Source: Thauera carbonicopians
Lineage (GTDB): Bacteria > Pseudomonadota > Gammaproteobacteria > Burkholderiales > Rhodocyclaceae
NCBI RefSeq assembly: GCF_025699485.1
Contig: NZ_JANUXN010000015.1
Span: forward strand, 1-64,000
Direction: 5' to 3'
Length of the DNA stretch: 64,000 nt
Under the pieces are notes generated by a model. The model was not told the origin of the DNA. It ran no database searches and saw nothing but the letters and a program-made list of their open reading frames with translations. The position numbers were made by a program, and so were the translations under genes. This document shows, in pieces, positions 46,694 to 55,196 of the stretch (positions are counted from its first letter, which is position 1; each line of letters opens with the position of its first letter).

Positions 46694-49098
46694 ACTGTCC
46701 TCTCTGCCGCAACACGGCTCCAACTTGTTTCCGACACCAGGCTCAGGCCGTCGCCTTCCGAGTTGTGCCCCAACCAGACATCGAAGAAATTCAACCGTCC
46801 CGGCGCAGTCAGGGCTTCGCGCAGGGTCGCGGCGCAGAACCGGCGTATGCAAGCCCGATGCACTCGGACGGAACCAGACCGTGTCTCCTGCGCCTCGACG
46901 TGCTCGAACATGGGCACGTTCACCTGCGTGGCCCCATTCAGGGCGTATCGCTTGTCCAGGTAGGTCTGGATCATCGACAGGACGCCATTGGTCAAATAGA
47001 AGACCGTAATATTTCGCTGTCGGGAGGCAAGGCCATGCGCGGTGCACATCGCCAGCCGCTGTTCCACGTTCGGTACGAGTGCGCGGGCACCATCGCCAAC
47101 AAATGCGAGCACATTGTGTTCATTCTTCAATGCGATGTAGGGCAGCGACATGAGCGCGTCACCCATCAGGGCGCGGCCATACCAGCCAGAGAACCCGGCG
47201 TCCGTGCGCGGCACATTGCGCACCGCGGACAGACCGCAACGGCCAACGTCATAGACGCCCGTGTACCGATACCCATCCTCGATCAGTTCGCTCACGAGTT
47301 GCCCGAGCCGGTAGAAGAAATAGTTCGGCGTCATCGGCATGGTTTCGATCCGATCACTGGGCAGCATGTCTTCGATGCTTCGCAAGCATTCCAGCCTGGC
47401 CTGCCGGCGACGCAACACCTCGGGCTCCACCTGGATTCTTGCCTCCAGATAGTCGAGGAATACATCGAGCGAAACATCAAGCGACAATCGCGTAAAAGGG
47501 GCTATGTGCGCGGCGTTGCGGTTCACCTGTGCGACTTGGAAATTGCGCTTGAGCCGACCTTCCGAATAGGGCGTTGCGGATTGGTCCACCTTGCTCTTGA
47601 GGAAAAAAAGCCAAGGAATCTCCGCGTTTCCCGGCTCGGCGGTTCCGTCTTCCAGAAAAGCATGGATACGACGCGTGAAGCCATACATGGACAGCGTTCC
47701 CAGGTAATTCGGCACCGGCCTTCCGTCTTGATAGGCCACTACGCCGCCGGGGCTGATGATGGTATCCGCCAGTGCGATACCCGCTCGGCCGGCCAGCCGC
47801 GTGACGCGATCGCGCTCGGAAGGCGTCAGCCGACCACACTGCCAAAGCACCCTCGCGTCGCTTTTGTTCAGTACGTTCACGGCGATGTCCAGTCGCTGCC
47901 GTTGCGCATCCGATAGCGCGCACGGACCGGACACCGACACGACCGGATGGGAAGGCGGAGCGGTCGCGATCTGTGCCCTCGATTCAAGGACGCTTTGTGT
48001 GGCGAAAAGAAAGGTGGGAGCGGGATGTTCATCCAGCGCACGAAAAGCGCCATCAAGGCAAGCTGCAATATCCTCGGGCCGGCGCATGAAGCTATGCCAC
48101 AAGCCGCGGGCCTCAATCACCCGATGACCATTGTTGTCCGCGTCGATGGTGCCCTGGAAGGCATACCACACCGTTTCCGGGGAGTCGGCGCACACGATCA
48201 AGCCTGGCGCGCCCGCGCGCTTGAGATTTGCCAGCGTGCCACGCGCCTCGTCGATCATGCCCGACGTGATTGCAATCACGTAAGCCCGACCGTACAACTG
48301 CCAGCCGGCCAGTGCACTGACAGCCAAAGAATGTTCATTGCAGCCGGTATGGCAACCAACCGGCGTCCCGCGAGTCAAGCCTTGCATGGAGTCGATGAAC
48401 CCGGCCACCATCGAGCCGGTGAAGAAGTGGAAGTCCCACCGGTCCTTCCAACGATTCTGCATCAGCCGATACACTTCCTGCGCGACGGCGACCGGCTCTT
48501 CGGTCTGTTGGGTCGTGCGTGCCAGGAGTCGATTGAAATAGGCATGCTCCAAGTGATCAACCAGTAATCGCAACAGATCGGCGCGCCGCTGCATCTCTTG
48601 CGAATGGGGTACCCGAATCAATCGGTTCCCACCCAACAGGCACATCCATTTCCCTAGACACTCTTCCTGGCACAACAACATCGCGGAGCACGGCGACAGC
48701 CTGGCATCGGTCCAATCGGACATGAGCGGCAGGAAGGGATCGCCGGCGACGTCAGGGTCGTCATTGCGGGCATCCAGTAGCACGCATTCGGTGCAGGCCT
48801 GTCGTTCAGGCGCGCCCAGTGCCTGCCTAGCCGCGGGAATCGACGAGAAGCATTGCAGTTCGAGAGATAGCGGCGCTGCACCATCCGCTTGCGCTTGGAG
48901 ATAACGGCCCGCTTGAAAAAGGACCTGCCGGTAGAGGCCATCAAGGTCAATCTTCGGCGCCTCCGACAGAATGCCGGCGCCAGTGCCTCGAAGCAGGTTG
49001 TTCAAGGTGTCCAGCACGGCCCCGAGGTCTTGCGCCAACCCGTCATCCTGACTGACAAGGCACACGCCGATGGTTCGTGCCTCCCTCACTGCCGACAT
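46690..49098 (-). CDS. ThDP-dependent enzyme, PigD-like
   Basis: An 802-residue protein from ATG 49098, with AAGGAGG eight bases upstream; longer in-frame starts lack this. The central segment GCNEHSLAVSALAGWQLYGR contains the Glu expected to activate the thiamine ring, and VGDGARALVPNVEQRLAMCT with LTNG (about 33 residues later) fits a stretched GDG-x-N ThDP motif near the C-terminus. PigD adds pyruvate-derived acetyl to an enal in prodiginine biosynthesis; its partner PigE is the protein encoded next. Substrate and donor here are not known. The N-terminal 150 residues are not recognisable. Confidence 0.75.
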   Translation of the reverse strand: MSAVREARTIGVCLVSQDDGLAQDLGAVLDTLNNLLRGTGAGILSEAPKIDLDGLYRQVLFQAGRYLQAQADGAAPLSLELQCFSSIPAARQALGAPERQACTECVLLDARNDDPDVAGDPFLPLMSDWTDARLSPCSAMLLCQEECLGKWMCLLGGNRLIRVPHSQEMQRRADLLRLLVDHLEHAYFNRLLARTTQQTEEPVAVAQEVYRLMQNRWKDRWDFHFFTGSMVAGFIDSMQGLTRGTPVGCHTGCNEHSLAVSALAGWQLYGRAYVIAITSGMIDEARGTLANLKRAGAPGLIVCADSPETVWYAFQGTIDADNNGHRVIEARGLWHSFMRRPEDIAACLDGAFRALDEHPAPTFLFATQSVLESRAQIATAPPSHPVVSVSGPCALSDAQRQRLDIAVNVLNKSDARVLWQCGRLTPSERDRVTRLAGRAGIALADTIISPGGVVAYQDGRPVPNYLGTLSMYGFTRRIHAFLEDGTAEPGNAEIPWLFFLKSKVDQSATPYSEGRLKRNFQVAQVNRNAAHIAPFTRLSLDVSLDVFLDYLEARIQVEPEVLRRRQARLECLRSIEDMLPSDRIETMPMTPNYFFYRLGQLVSELIEDGYRYTGVYDVGRCGLSAVRNVPRTDAGFSGWYGRALMGDALMSLPYIALKNEHNVLAFVGDGARALVPNVEQRLAMCTAHGLASRQRNITVFYLTNGVLSMIQTYLDKRYALNGATQVNVPMFEHVEAQETRSGSVRVHRACIRRFCAATLREALTAPGRLNFFDVWLGHNSEGDGLSLVSETSWSRVAAERTV

Positions 49099-49316
49099 GG
49101 GATTTACCTCCTTCATTACCGGGTCGGCACCGTTTCGTGCCGAAGATTGGTCCGCTGCAAGCATTGCCTCCGCGGTGGTGCCAACGCTGTGTCGCACCCG
49201 CCGCGCCAGCTGGAAAGCGCACGGCACAGCGCACTGGCCTTCAACGTCCTGCGGCGCATCCTGCTGCGCACACTCGTCACCGCCATCCGTACTCCAATCT
49301 CGCGATGGCGGGCTCT

Positions 49317-49466
49317 ATCCAGTCAGCGGCTCGATCCAACGCTTCCGTACGGCATTAATGCTATCCGCAAATGAGAACCTATCTCATGTAGATATCTATG
49401 TGATGAGCACGGATTTCTATGCGGACTGCGGGAGGTGACGCCGCAGGGCACTACAGAACGAGAGGG
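49317..49466. repeat. ~145-bp repeat, copy B (upstream of the PigD/PigE-like operon)
   Basis: Counterpart of 43846-43990. It contains atgagaacctatctcat (about 49371-49387), a palindrome with ATGAGA/TCTCAT arms and a less Fur-like centre than copy A. It ends near acagaacgagagg, matching aaagaacgagaga of copy A. The 575-bp gap 49099-49673 holds this repeat, the Fur box at 49634 and no gene I can support. Confidence 0.85.
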
Positions 49467-49633
49467 GCCTCCATCCGCCCTCCGCCCGCTTGTTGCCCAT
49501 AGCCCGCACGGACGGCAGTGGGCGCTGCTCGGCAAGGTGAACTGAAGGACTGAATGGCTGCCGACCAACCGCATAGTTTTTCGTGCTGGCGGCATATGAA
49601 ACAGGCATCCATGGCGCGGCCGATCACCGTATC

Positions 49634-49652
49634 ATTAATGACAATCATTATC
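49634..49652. promoter_or_regulatory. Fur box upstream of the thiocarboxylate cluster
   Basis: ATTAATGACAATCATTATC matches the 19-base consensus GATAATGATAATCATTATC at 16 positions. It is 21 bp before the moeZ-like start at 49674, so Fur binding would block the promoter. Strongest Fur match in the window. Confidence 0.88.
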
Positions 49653-49673
49653 AGTTGTAACGGAGAAAATGAT

Positions 49674-50849
49674 ATGCCCTTACCCCCTCTGGTGGCTCCT
49701 GCTACGGAACTGAGCCGTGAAGAAATCAACCGCTACAGCCGTCACCTGCTGATTCCCGATGTCGGCATGCTTGGCCAGCGCCGGCTGAAGAATGCGCGAG
49801 TGCTGGTCATCGGCGCAGGTGGATTGGGCTCCCCCACCCTGCTCTACCTTGCCGCGGCCGGTGTCGGCACCATCGGCATCATCGACTTCGACCGTGTGGA
49901 TGATTCCAACCTCCAGCGCCAGGTCATCCACGGCGTGGATACCGTCGGCAAGCTGAAGGTCGAAAGCGCCAGCCAGGCCATTGCGCGGCTGAATCCCCAT
50001 GTACGGGTGGAGACCTTCACGGATCGCCTGGAGCGGGACATGGCGGTGGACCTGTTCTCACGCTTCGACCTGATCCTGGACGGCACCGACAACTTCGCCA
50101 CGCGCTATCTGGTCAACGATGCCTGCGTGCTGGCAGACAAGCCCTACGTGTGGGGTTCGATCTTCCGCTTCGAAGGCCAGGTTTCCGTGTTCTGGGAGAA
50201 CGCGCCCGACGGCCGCGGCCTGAACTACCGCGACCTGTACCCGGAACCCCCGCCGCCGGAGATGGCGCCGTCATGCGCCGAAGGCGGCGTGCTCGGCATC
50301 CTGTGCGCGTCCATCGGCTCGATCATGGCGACCGAGGCCGTCAAGCTCATCACCGGGATCGGCGAACCCTTGCTCGGGCGCCTGGTGGCCTACGACGCAC
50401 TGGAAATGCGTTATCGCGAGCTGCCGTTACGCCGCCTGCCCGGCAGGGAGCCGATCGCCGCGCTGGCCGAGGACTACCAGGCGTTCTGCAATCTGGGGGC
50501 GCCCGCCGGCAACGCCGATGCGTCTCTGCCGAGCATCACGGCAGCCGAGCTGAAGACCTTGATGGACCAGCAGAAGATGCCGATCCTGATCGACGTCAGG
50601 GAGCCCGCCGAATGGGACATCGTCCGCATTCCCGGCGCCACCTTGATTCCCAAGTCTCCCACCGTGGCGCAAACATTGCTGCGGGAATACGGACACGACG
50701 CCGATCTGGTGATCAGTTGCAAGAGCGGCAAGCGCTCTGCCGATGTGGTGTTTGAGCTCCAGCAGCTTGGCATGCGCAATGTCCGTACGCTGGAAGAAGG
50801 GGTACTGGCATGGGTCAGGGATATCGACCCTTCGCTGCCCAGCTATTGA
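49674..50849 (+). CDS. MoeZ-type sulfur-carrier adenylyltransferase with rhodanese domain
   Basis: A 391-residue protein from ATG 49674 (cggag upstream). Residues about 15-265 are the E1-like ThiF/MoeB domain: GAGGLGSP at 47-54 binds ATP, DGTDNFATRYLVNDAC follows, and PSCAEGGVLGILCASIG is typical of MoeZ. Residues about 285-391 are a rhodanese domain with Cys349 in ISCKSGKRS. It activates the C-terminal glycine of a MoaD-like carrier and supplies sulfur. It is the first gene of a cluster with a JAMM protease and the carrier, as in pdt and qbs loci. Confidence 0.93.
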   Translation: MPLPPLVAPATELSREEINRYSRHLLIPDVGMLGQRRLKNARVLVIGAGGLGSPTLLYLAAAGVGTIGIIDFDRVDDSNLQRQVIHGVDTVGKLKVESASQAIARLNPHVRVETFTDRLERDMAVDLFSRFDLILDGTDNFATRYLVNDACVLADKPYVWGSIFRFEGQVSVFWENAPDGRGLNYRDLYPEPPPPEMAPSCAEGGVLGILCASIGSIMATEAVKLITGIGEPLLGRLVAYDALEMRYRELPLRRLPGREPIAALAEDYQAFCNLGAPAGNADASLPSITAAELKTLMDQQKMPILIDVREPAEWDIVRIPGATLIPKSPTVAQTLLREYGHDADLVISCKSGKRSADVVFELQQLGMRNVRTLEEGVLAWVRDIDPSLPSY

Positions 50850-50870
50850 TGTCCGGAGCCCCTGAGAACC

Positions 50871-51281
50871 ATGGCGCTGCACATCAGGCATCAGGTGCTG
50901 GAGCAGATTCTCGCCCAGGCGCGCAGAGATCATCCACTGGAGACCTGCGGCATCGTGTCTTCGGCCCCAGGCAGCACGGTGGCGTCCAGGCTCGTGCCAA
51001 TGCGCAACCAGGCCGCTTCCGAGACGTTCTTCCAGTTCGATTCCCGGGAGCAATTCCGGGTGTTTCGGGAGCTGGCTGAGCGTGACGAGGCGTGCCGGGT
51101 GATCTATCACTCGCATACCGCCAGCGAAGCCTATCCCAGCCGCGAAGACATCGAGTACGCCCACAGCCCCGAAGCGCATTACCTGATCGTTTCGACCTGG
51201 GATGCAGCCCGAGTGCCCGTCCGAAGTTTCCGGCTATGCAACGGAAGCATGACTGAAGAAAGCATCTCCATTCTGGAGTAG
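50871..51281 (+). CDS. JAMM/Mov34 zinc metalloprotease (carrier-processing type)
   Basis: A 136-residue JAMM protein: E24 in HPLETCG, then H80-S-H82 and S90-x-x-D93 in HSHTASEAYPSREDIEYA, a complete metal and catalytic set. In PDTC and thioquinolobactin pathways such proteins trim residues from the sulfur-carrier C-terminus to expose Gly-Gly. Here the carrier already ends in GG, so the protease may instead act on conjugates. It begins 21 bp after moeZ. Confidence 0.92.
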   Translation: MALHIRHQVLEQILAQARRDHPLETCGIVSSAPGSTVASRLVPMRNQAASETFFQFDSREQFRVFRELAERDEACRVIYHSHTASEAYPSREDIEYAHSPEAHYLIVSTWDAARVPVRSFRLCNGSMTEESISILE

Positions 51282-51335
51282 CCATTCCCGTTTTTCAAAA
51301 ACATCGAGCCCAGTGATGGGCAGAAGGAGTCCTGC

Positions 51336-51608
51336 ATGTCGATTTTGGTAGTTGTTCCTACTCTGTTGCGCCCCCTGACCAATGGCGAAAAGAGGGTTTC
51401 CGCTCAAGGCAGTTCAGTGGCGGAAGTCATCGATCACCTGGAGGGCCAGTTCCCCGGGATCAAGGCCAAGCTCGTCCATGGCGACCGGGTGCATCGCTTC
51501 GTGAATGTCTACATCAATGAAGATGACATTCGCTTTGCCGATGGCCTCGATACACCGGTCAAGGCCGGCGACACCCTGACCGTGCTGCCTGCGGTCGCCG
51601 GCGGCTGA
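51336..51608 (+). CDS. MoaD/ThiS-family sulfur-carrier protein
   Basis: A 90-residue ubiquitin-like protein ending LTVLPAVAGG, the Gly-Gly tail that becomes a thiocarboxylate. It is close in size and pattern (VAEVIDHLEGQFPGIKAKL) to the QbsE/PdtH-type carriers. The ATG at 51336 follows aaggag. It would carry sulfide activated by the MoeZ-like enzyme to an acyl acceptor made by the CoA transferase and ligase downstream. Confidence 0.92.
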   Translation: MSILVVVPTLLRPLTNGEKRVSAQGSSVAEVIDHLEGQFPGIKAKLVHGDRVHRFVNVYINEDDIRFADGLDTPVKAGDTLTVLPAVAGG

Positions 51609-51646
51609 TTCATTCCCATCCGTTCGAGAAAAAACGCCTCTTGCCA

Positions 51647-53536
51647 ATGCGCACAGAGGCGCCACACGACGCTTTGCTTGCTGCTTCCGATATGCCGCCC
51701 CTGTTGACTCAATTCTCCCTGACGCATGCGCTGGCGTCGCCACTGCCGAAGTGGAAGGCCATGCAGACATCCCTGGCCGGACAGGCTCGCGCTCTGGGTA
51801 TCCAGCAGTCTGCCGCCGGCCCAGCCGCAAACCCCGACGATGCTGCATTCGTGCTGGCACACCCGGCGCTTTCCTCCATCCAGGCCCGCTACACCTCACC
51901 GGCCGAATGGCTGCCGGTGGCGAGCCTCTCCGAACTGCTCGTACAAGCCGCCTGCGGCATCATGTCGGTGCACGGCCGGGCCAGCGGCAAGGCACAGCCT
52001 CTGGGGGTGAATTACCTGGCCGCGCTGACCAGTGCCATGGCCTTGCAAGCCACGCTGGCCGCTGCCGTCGGCCAATTGCGCGGCGGCACGTTCCGTGAGG
52101 TCCGGGTATCACCGCTGGGCTGCGGATTGCTCAGCATCGGCCAATACCTGGCGGGCGCCACTGCGCCCGAAGACCGCGAGCAGCTCCTGCCGGGCGGTAC
52201 TGACGCCCGTCTGCGTCCGCCTTTCCGCTCTGCCGACGGGATCTCTTTCGAGCTCGAAACGCTGGACAGCGGACCGTGGCGATGCTTCTGGGAAAGCATC
52301 GGCATCGGCCGGGATCTGGCCGGCGCGGCCTGGCGAGCCTTTCTTCTTCGCTATGCGCGGGCGGTGTCGCCGCTGCCCGCCGAATGCCACGAGGCCCTGG
52401 CAGACCTCCCCTACGAACGCATCCGGCACCTGGCCGAGCAGGCAGGTGTGGCCACCGTGCCGGTACGCACGGCGGCACAGCGCCGCCAGGACGCGGATTA
52501 CGGGCAGATGGAGGATTCACCATGGGATTTCTCCCTTCCTTCCGCAATTCCCGAACAGCAGGAGGCTGCTCGCGAGCGCAAGGCTGCAGCAGGGAGCTTG
52601 CCACTGGCAGGCGTGAAGGTCGTCGAGTCGTGCCGGCGCATCCAGGGGCCGCTGGCGGGGCATCTGCTGGCACTGCTGGGCGCCGAAGTCATCCGCCTCG
52701 AACCGCCAGGCGGCGACCCGTTGCGTGCCATGCCGCCATGCGCCGACGGCTGCTCGGTCCGCTTCGACGCCTTGAACCATCTCAAGCATGTCCAGGAAGT
52801 GGACATCAAGTCTGCTGCAGGGCGGCGGCTGATTCATGAGCTGGTTGGCGAATCCGATGTGTTCCTGCACAACTGGGCGCCCGGAAAGGCACAGGAGTTG
52901 ATGCTGGACGCAGCGCATCTGCACCGTGTCCAGCCGCGGCTGGTGTACGCCTACGCCGGTGGCTGGGGCAATGCCCCGGTCGCCGCGCCCGGCACCGATT
53001 TCACCGTGCAGGCATGGTCGGGCGTGGCCGATGCCATCGCCACCGCTTCAGGCACGCATGGCGGCTCCCTGTTCACGGTGCTGGACGTGCTGGGCGGCGT
53101 GCTCGCAAGCCTGGGCGTGACTGCCGCCTTGTTGAAACGCAGCGTCGAAGCTACTGGTGTCCAGGTCGAAAGCTCGCTTCTGGGCGCGGGCGACTTGCTG
53201 CTGCGAAGCAGCGAGGACAGGGCTGCCGGACTCCTGCGCGGAGTGCATCCCACCCGCTCGGGCCTGATCGCCATCGATTGCCGGGAGCCCGCTCAATTGC
53301 AGTCATTGAGCGCGCTGCTCGATCTGCCGGCCTCTTCCACCCCCAGCCCGGCATTGCTGACCGAACGCCTGCGCAGGCTCCCTGCAAGCGAATGGGAGCC
53401 ACTGATGATTTCACGCGGTATCGGCGCATGCACGGTCGCCGAAGACCTCGGCCTTGTCGCTGCAGATTCCCGCTTCGCCGAATGCCTGGACCACCGGGCT
53501 TATTCCTTCGTCAAATCCCCCTGGAGCTTCCCATGA
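51647..53536 (+). CDS. CaiB/BaiF-type (class III) CoA transferase, double-size
   Basis: A 629-residue protein from ATG 51647. The second half (about 320-625) is a type III CoA transferase: LAGVKVVESCRRIQGPLAGH, LLGAEVIRLEPPGGDPLRAM, DIKSAAGRRLIHELVGESDV and LVYAYAGGWG are conserved blocks. The first half resembles the second-lobe part of the same family (VNYLAALTSAMALQATLAAA), so the protein is an asymmetric duplicate fused. Similar large CoA transferases occur in PDTC-type loci. It would shuttle CoA onto, or activate, a dicarboxylate. ATGA overlap with the ligase gene. Confidence 0.8.
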   Translation: MRTEAPHDALLAASDMPPLLTQFSLTHALASPLPKWKAMQTSLAGQARALGIQQSAAGPAANPDDAAFVLAHPALSSIQARYTSPAEWLPVASLSELLVQAACGIMSVHGRASGKAQPLGVNYLAALTSAMALQATLAAAVGQLRGGTFREVRVSPLGCGLLSIGQYLAGATAPEDREQLLPGGTDARLRPPFRSADGISFELETLDSGPWRCFWESIGIGRDLAGAAWRAFLLRYARAVSPLPAECHEALADLPYERIRHLAEQAGVATVPVRTAAQRRQDADYGQMEDSPWDFSLPSAIPEQQEAARERKAAAGSLPLAGVKVVESCRRIQGPLAGHLLALLGAEVIRLEPPGGDPLRAMPPCADGCSVRFDALNHLKHVQEVDIKSAAGRRLIHELVGESDVFLHNWAPGKAQELMLDAAHLHRVQPRLVYAYAGGWGNAPVAAPGTDFTVQAWSGVADAIATASGTHGGSLFTVLDVLGGVLASLGVTAALLKRSVEATGVQVESSLLGAGDLLLRSSEDRAAGLLRGVHPTRSGLIAIDCREPAQLQSLSALLDLPASSTPSPALLTERLRRLPASEWEPLMISRGIGACTVAEDLGLVAADSRFAECLDHRAYSFVKSPWSFP

Positions 53537-55182
53537 ACAACGCTGGCATCATCGATCTGGTTCCCGCCGAGGAACGCAAACGCTGGGCACAGGACGGCAC
53601 CTATCCGAACCAGCCTGTTTTCACGCTATTCCTCGCCAAGGCGAAGGAACACCCGGACAAGGAAGCCGTGCTGTCGCCGCAGGGCAGCGTGAGCTACGGC
53701 CAGTTGCTCGACGCTTCGCTGCGGCTGGCGCGCAGCCTGCGCGACGCCGGCATCGTTGCGGGCGACGTCGTGGCTTACCAGTTGACCAACCACTGGCTGT
53801 GCTGCGCCATCGACCTCGCGGTGGCGGCACTCGGTGCCATCGTCGCCCCCTTCCCGCCTGGCCGGGGCAAGCTCGACATCCAGTCCCTGGTGCGTCGCTG
53901 CGACGCGCGGGCGGTGATCGTGCCGGAAGAGTACGCCGGCATCGACCTGTGCGAAATCATCGAGTCGCTTCGCCCCACGCTGTTGTCGATGCGCCTGCTG
54001 ATCGTCCAGGGAAAACCGCGCGCAGGCTGGTCGACACTGGATGCATTGATGGATGTCGAATCCCTGGACACCGAGATCCTGCCCGAGGTGTGCCCGAACT
54101 CTCCGGTGCGCCTGCTGGTTTCGTCCGGTACGGAATCGGAACCCAAGCTGGTGGCCTACTCGCACAACGCGCTGGTGGGCGGGCGTGGGCGCTTCCTGCA
54201 GCGAATCGCTCCGGCTGGCGAGGAGTTCCGCGGCATGTACCTCGTTCCGCTGGGCTCTTCGTTCGGCTCGACCGCCACCTTCGGCGTCCTGTGCTGGCTG
54301 GGCGGATCACTGGTGGTACTGCCCAAGTTCGACGTCGCCGAAGCAATCGATGCGATCCAGACATTCCGGCCCAGTTTCATCCTCGGGGTACCGACGATGC
54401 TGCAGCGCATTGCCGCCGATCCCGCACTGGCGAAGATCGACAAATCCAGCCTGCACGGCCTGATCGTCGGCGGCTCGGTCATCGACGAAGCCACGGTACG
54501 CAAATGCTGCGATGCCTTCGGCTGCGGCTTCATCAGCCTCTATGGCTCCGCCGATGGAGTGAACTGCCACAACACCCTGGACGACCCCATCGATGTGGTG
54601 CTGAGCAGCGTCGGCAAACCCAACCCTTCCGTATGCGAAATCCGCCTGGTCGACGATGAAGGCAAGGAAGTACCCCAGGGCGAAATCGGCGAGATCACCG
54701 CGCGCGGGCCGCTGAGCCCGATGCAATACGTCAATGCTCCCGAACTGGATGCCCTGTACCGCGATCCGCAAGGCTGGGTCAAGACAGGAGACCTCGGCTT
54801 CATCGATGCCGAGGGCCGTCTGGTGCTGGCCGGCCGCAAGAAGGACATCATCATCCGCGGTGGCGCCAACATCAGTCCGGTGCAGATCGAAGGGCTGGTG
54901 ATGTCGCACCCGGATGTCGTGACCGTGGCGTGCGTACCCGTCCCCGATGCGGACCTGGGGCAAAGGGTATGCCTGTGCGTCACCCTACGTGCTGGCGCAG
55001 CGAAATTCTCGCTGAAGGAGATCACCGACTTCCTGCGTGCCAGGGGCCTGGAGGTCAACAAGCTGCCGGAATACCTGCGCTTCTACCGCAGCCTGCCACT
55101 GACGCCTGCAGGCAAGATCGACAAGAAGGCATTGGCCAGCGAGGTCGAAGCGCTCGGCATGGATACGGCCGCAGCGGCCTGA
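53533..55182 (+). CDS. AMP-dependent acyl ligase (ANL superfamily)
   Basis: A 549-residue adenylate-forming enzyme. VRLLVSSGTESEPKLVAYSH is the P-loop-like motif A3, GSADGVN the A5-type, GWVKTGDLGFIDAEGRLVLA the A7/A8 region and PLTPAGKIDKKAL the A10 motif with catalytic Lys. It would adenylate a carboxylate for thioester or thiocarboxylate formation. It overlaps the CoA transferase stop by four bases. Homologues in pdt and qbs loci activate the pyridine or quinoline carboxylate; that substrate is inferred. Confidence 0.92.
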   Translation: MNNAGIIDLVPAEERKRWAQDGTYPNQPVFTLFLAKAKEHPDKEAVLSPQGSVSYGQLLDASLRLARSLRDAGIVAGDVVAYQLTNHWLCCAIDLAVAALGAIVAPFPPGRGKLDIQSLVRRCDARAVIVPEEYAGIDLCEIIESLRPTLLSMRLLIVQGKPRAGWSTLDALMDVESLDTEILPEVCPNSPVRLLVSSGTESEPKLVAYSHNALVGGRGRFLQRIAPAGEEFRGMYLVPLGSSFGSTATFGVLCWLGGSLVVLPKFDVAEAIDAIQTFRPSFILGVPTMLQRIAADPALAKIDKSSLHGLIVGGSVIDEATVRKCCDAFGCGFISLYGSADGVNCHNTLDDPIDVVLSSVGKPNPSVCEIRLVDDEGKEVPQGEIGEITARGPLSPMQYVNAPELDALYRDPQGWVKTGDLGFIDAEGRLVLAGRKKDIIIRGGANISPVQIEGLVMSHPDVVTVACVPVPDADLGQRVCLCVTLRAGAAKFSLKEITDFLRARGLEVNKLPEYLRFYRSLPLTPAGKIDKKALASEVEALGMDTAAAA

Positions 55183-55196
55183 GCAGACGGTTGAAA

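Noticed and set aside
46694-47047. A longer N-terminus (118 residues) for the reductase-aminotransferase
   Set aside because: It lies inside the PigD-like gene in another frame; the AAR-like homology starts at MKFG (46693), where ATGA overlap also supports the start.
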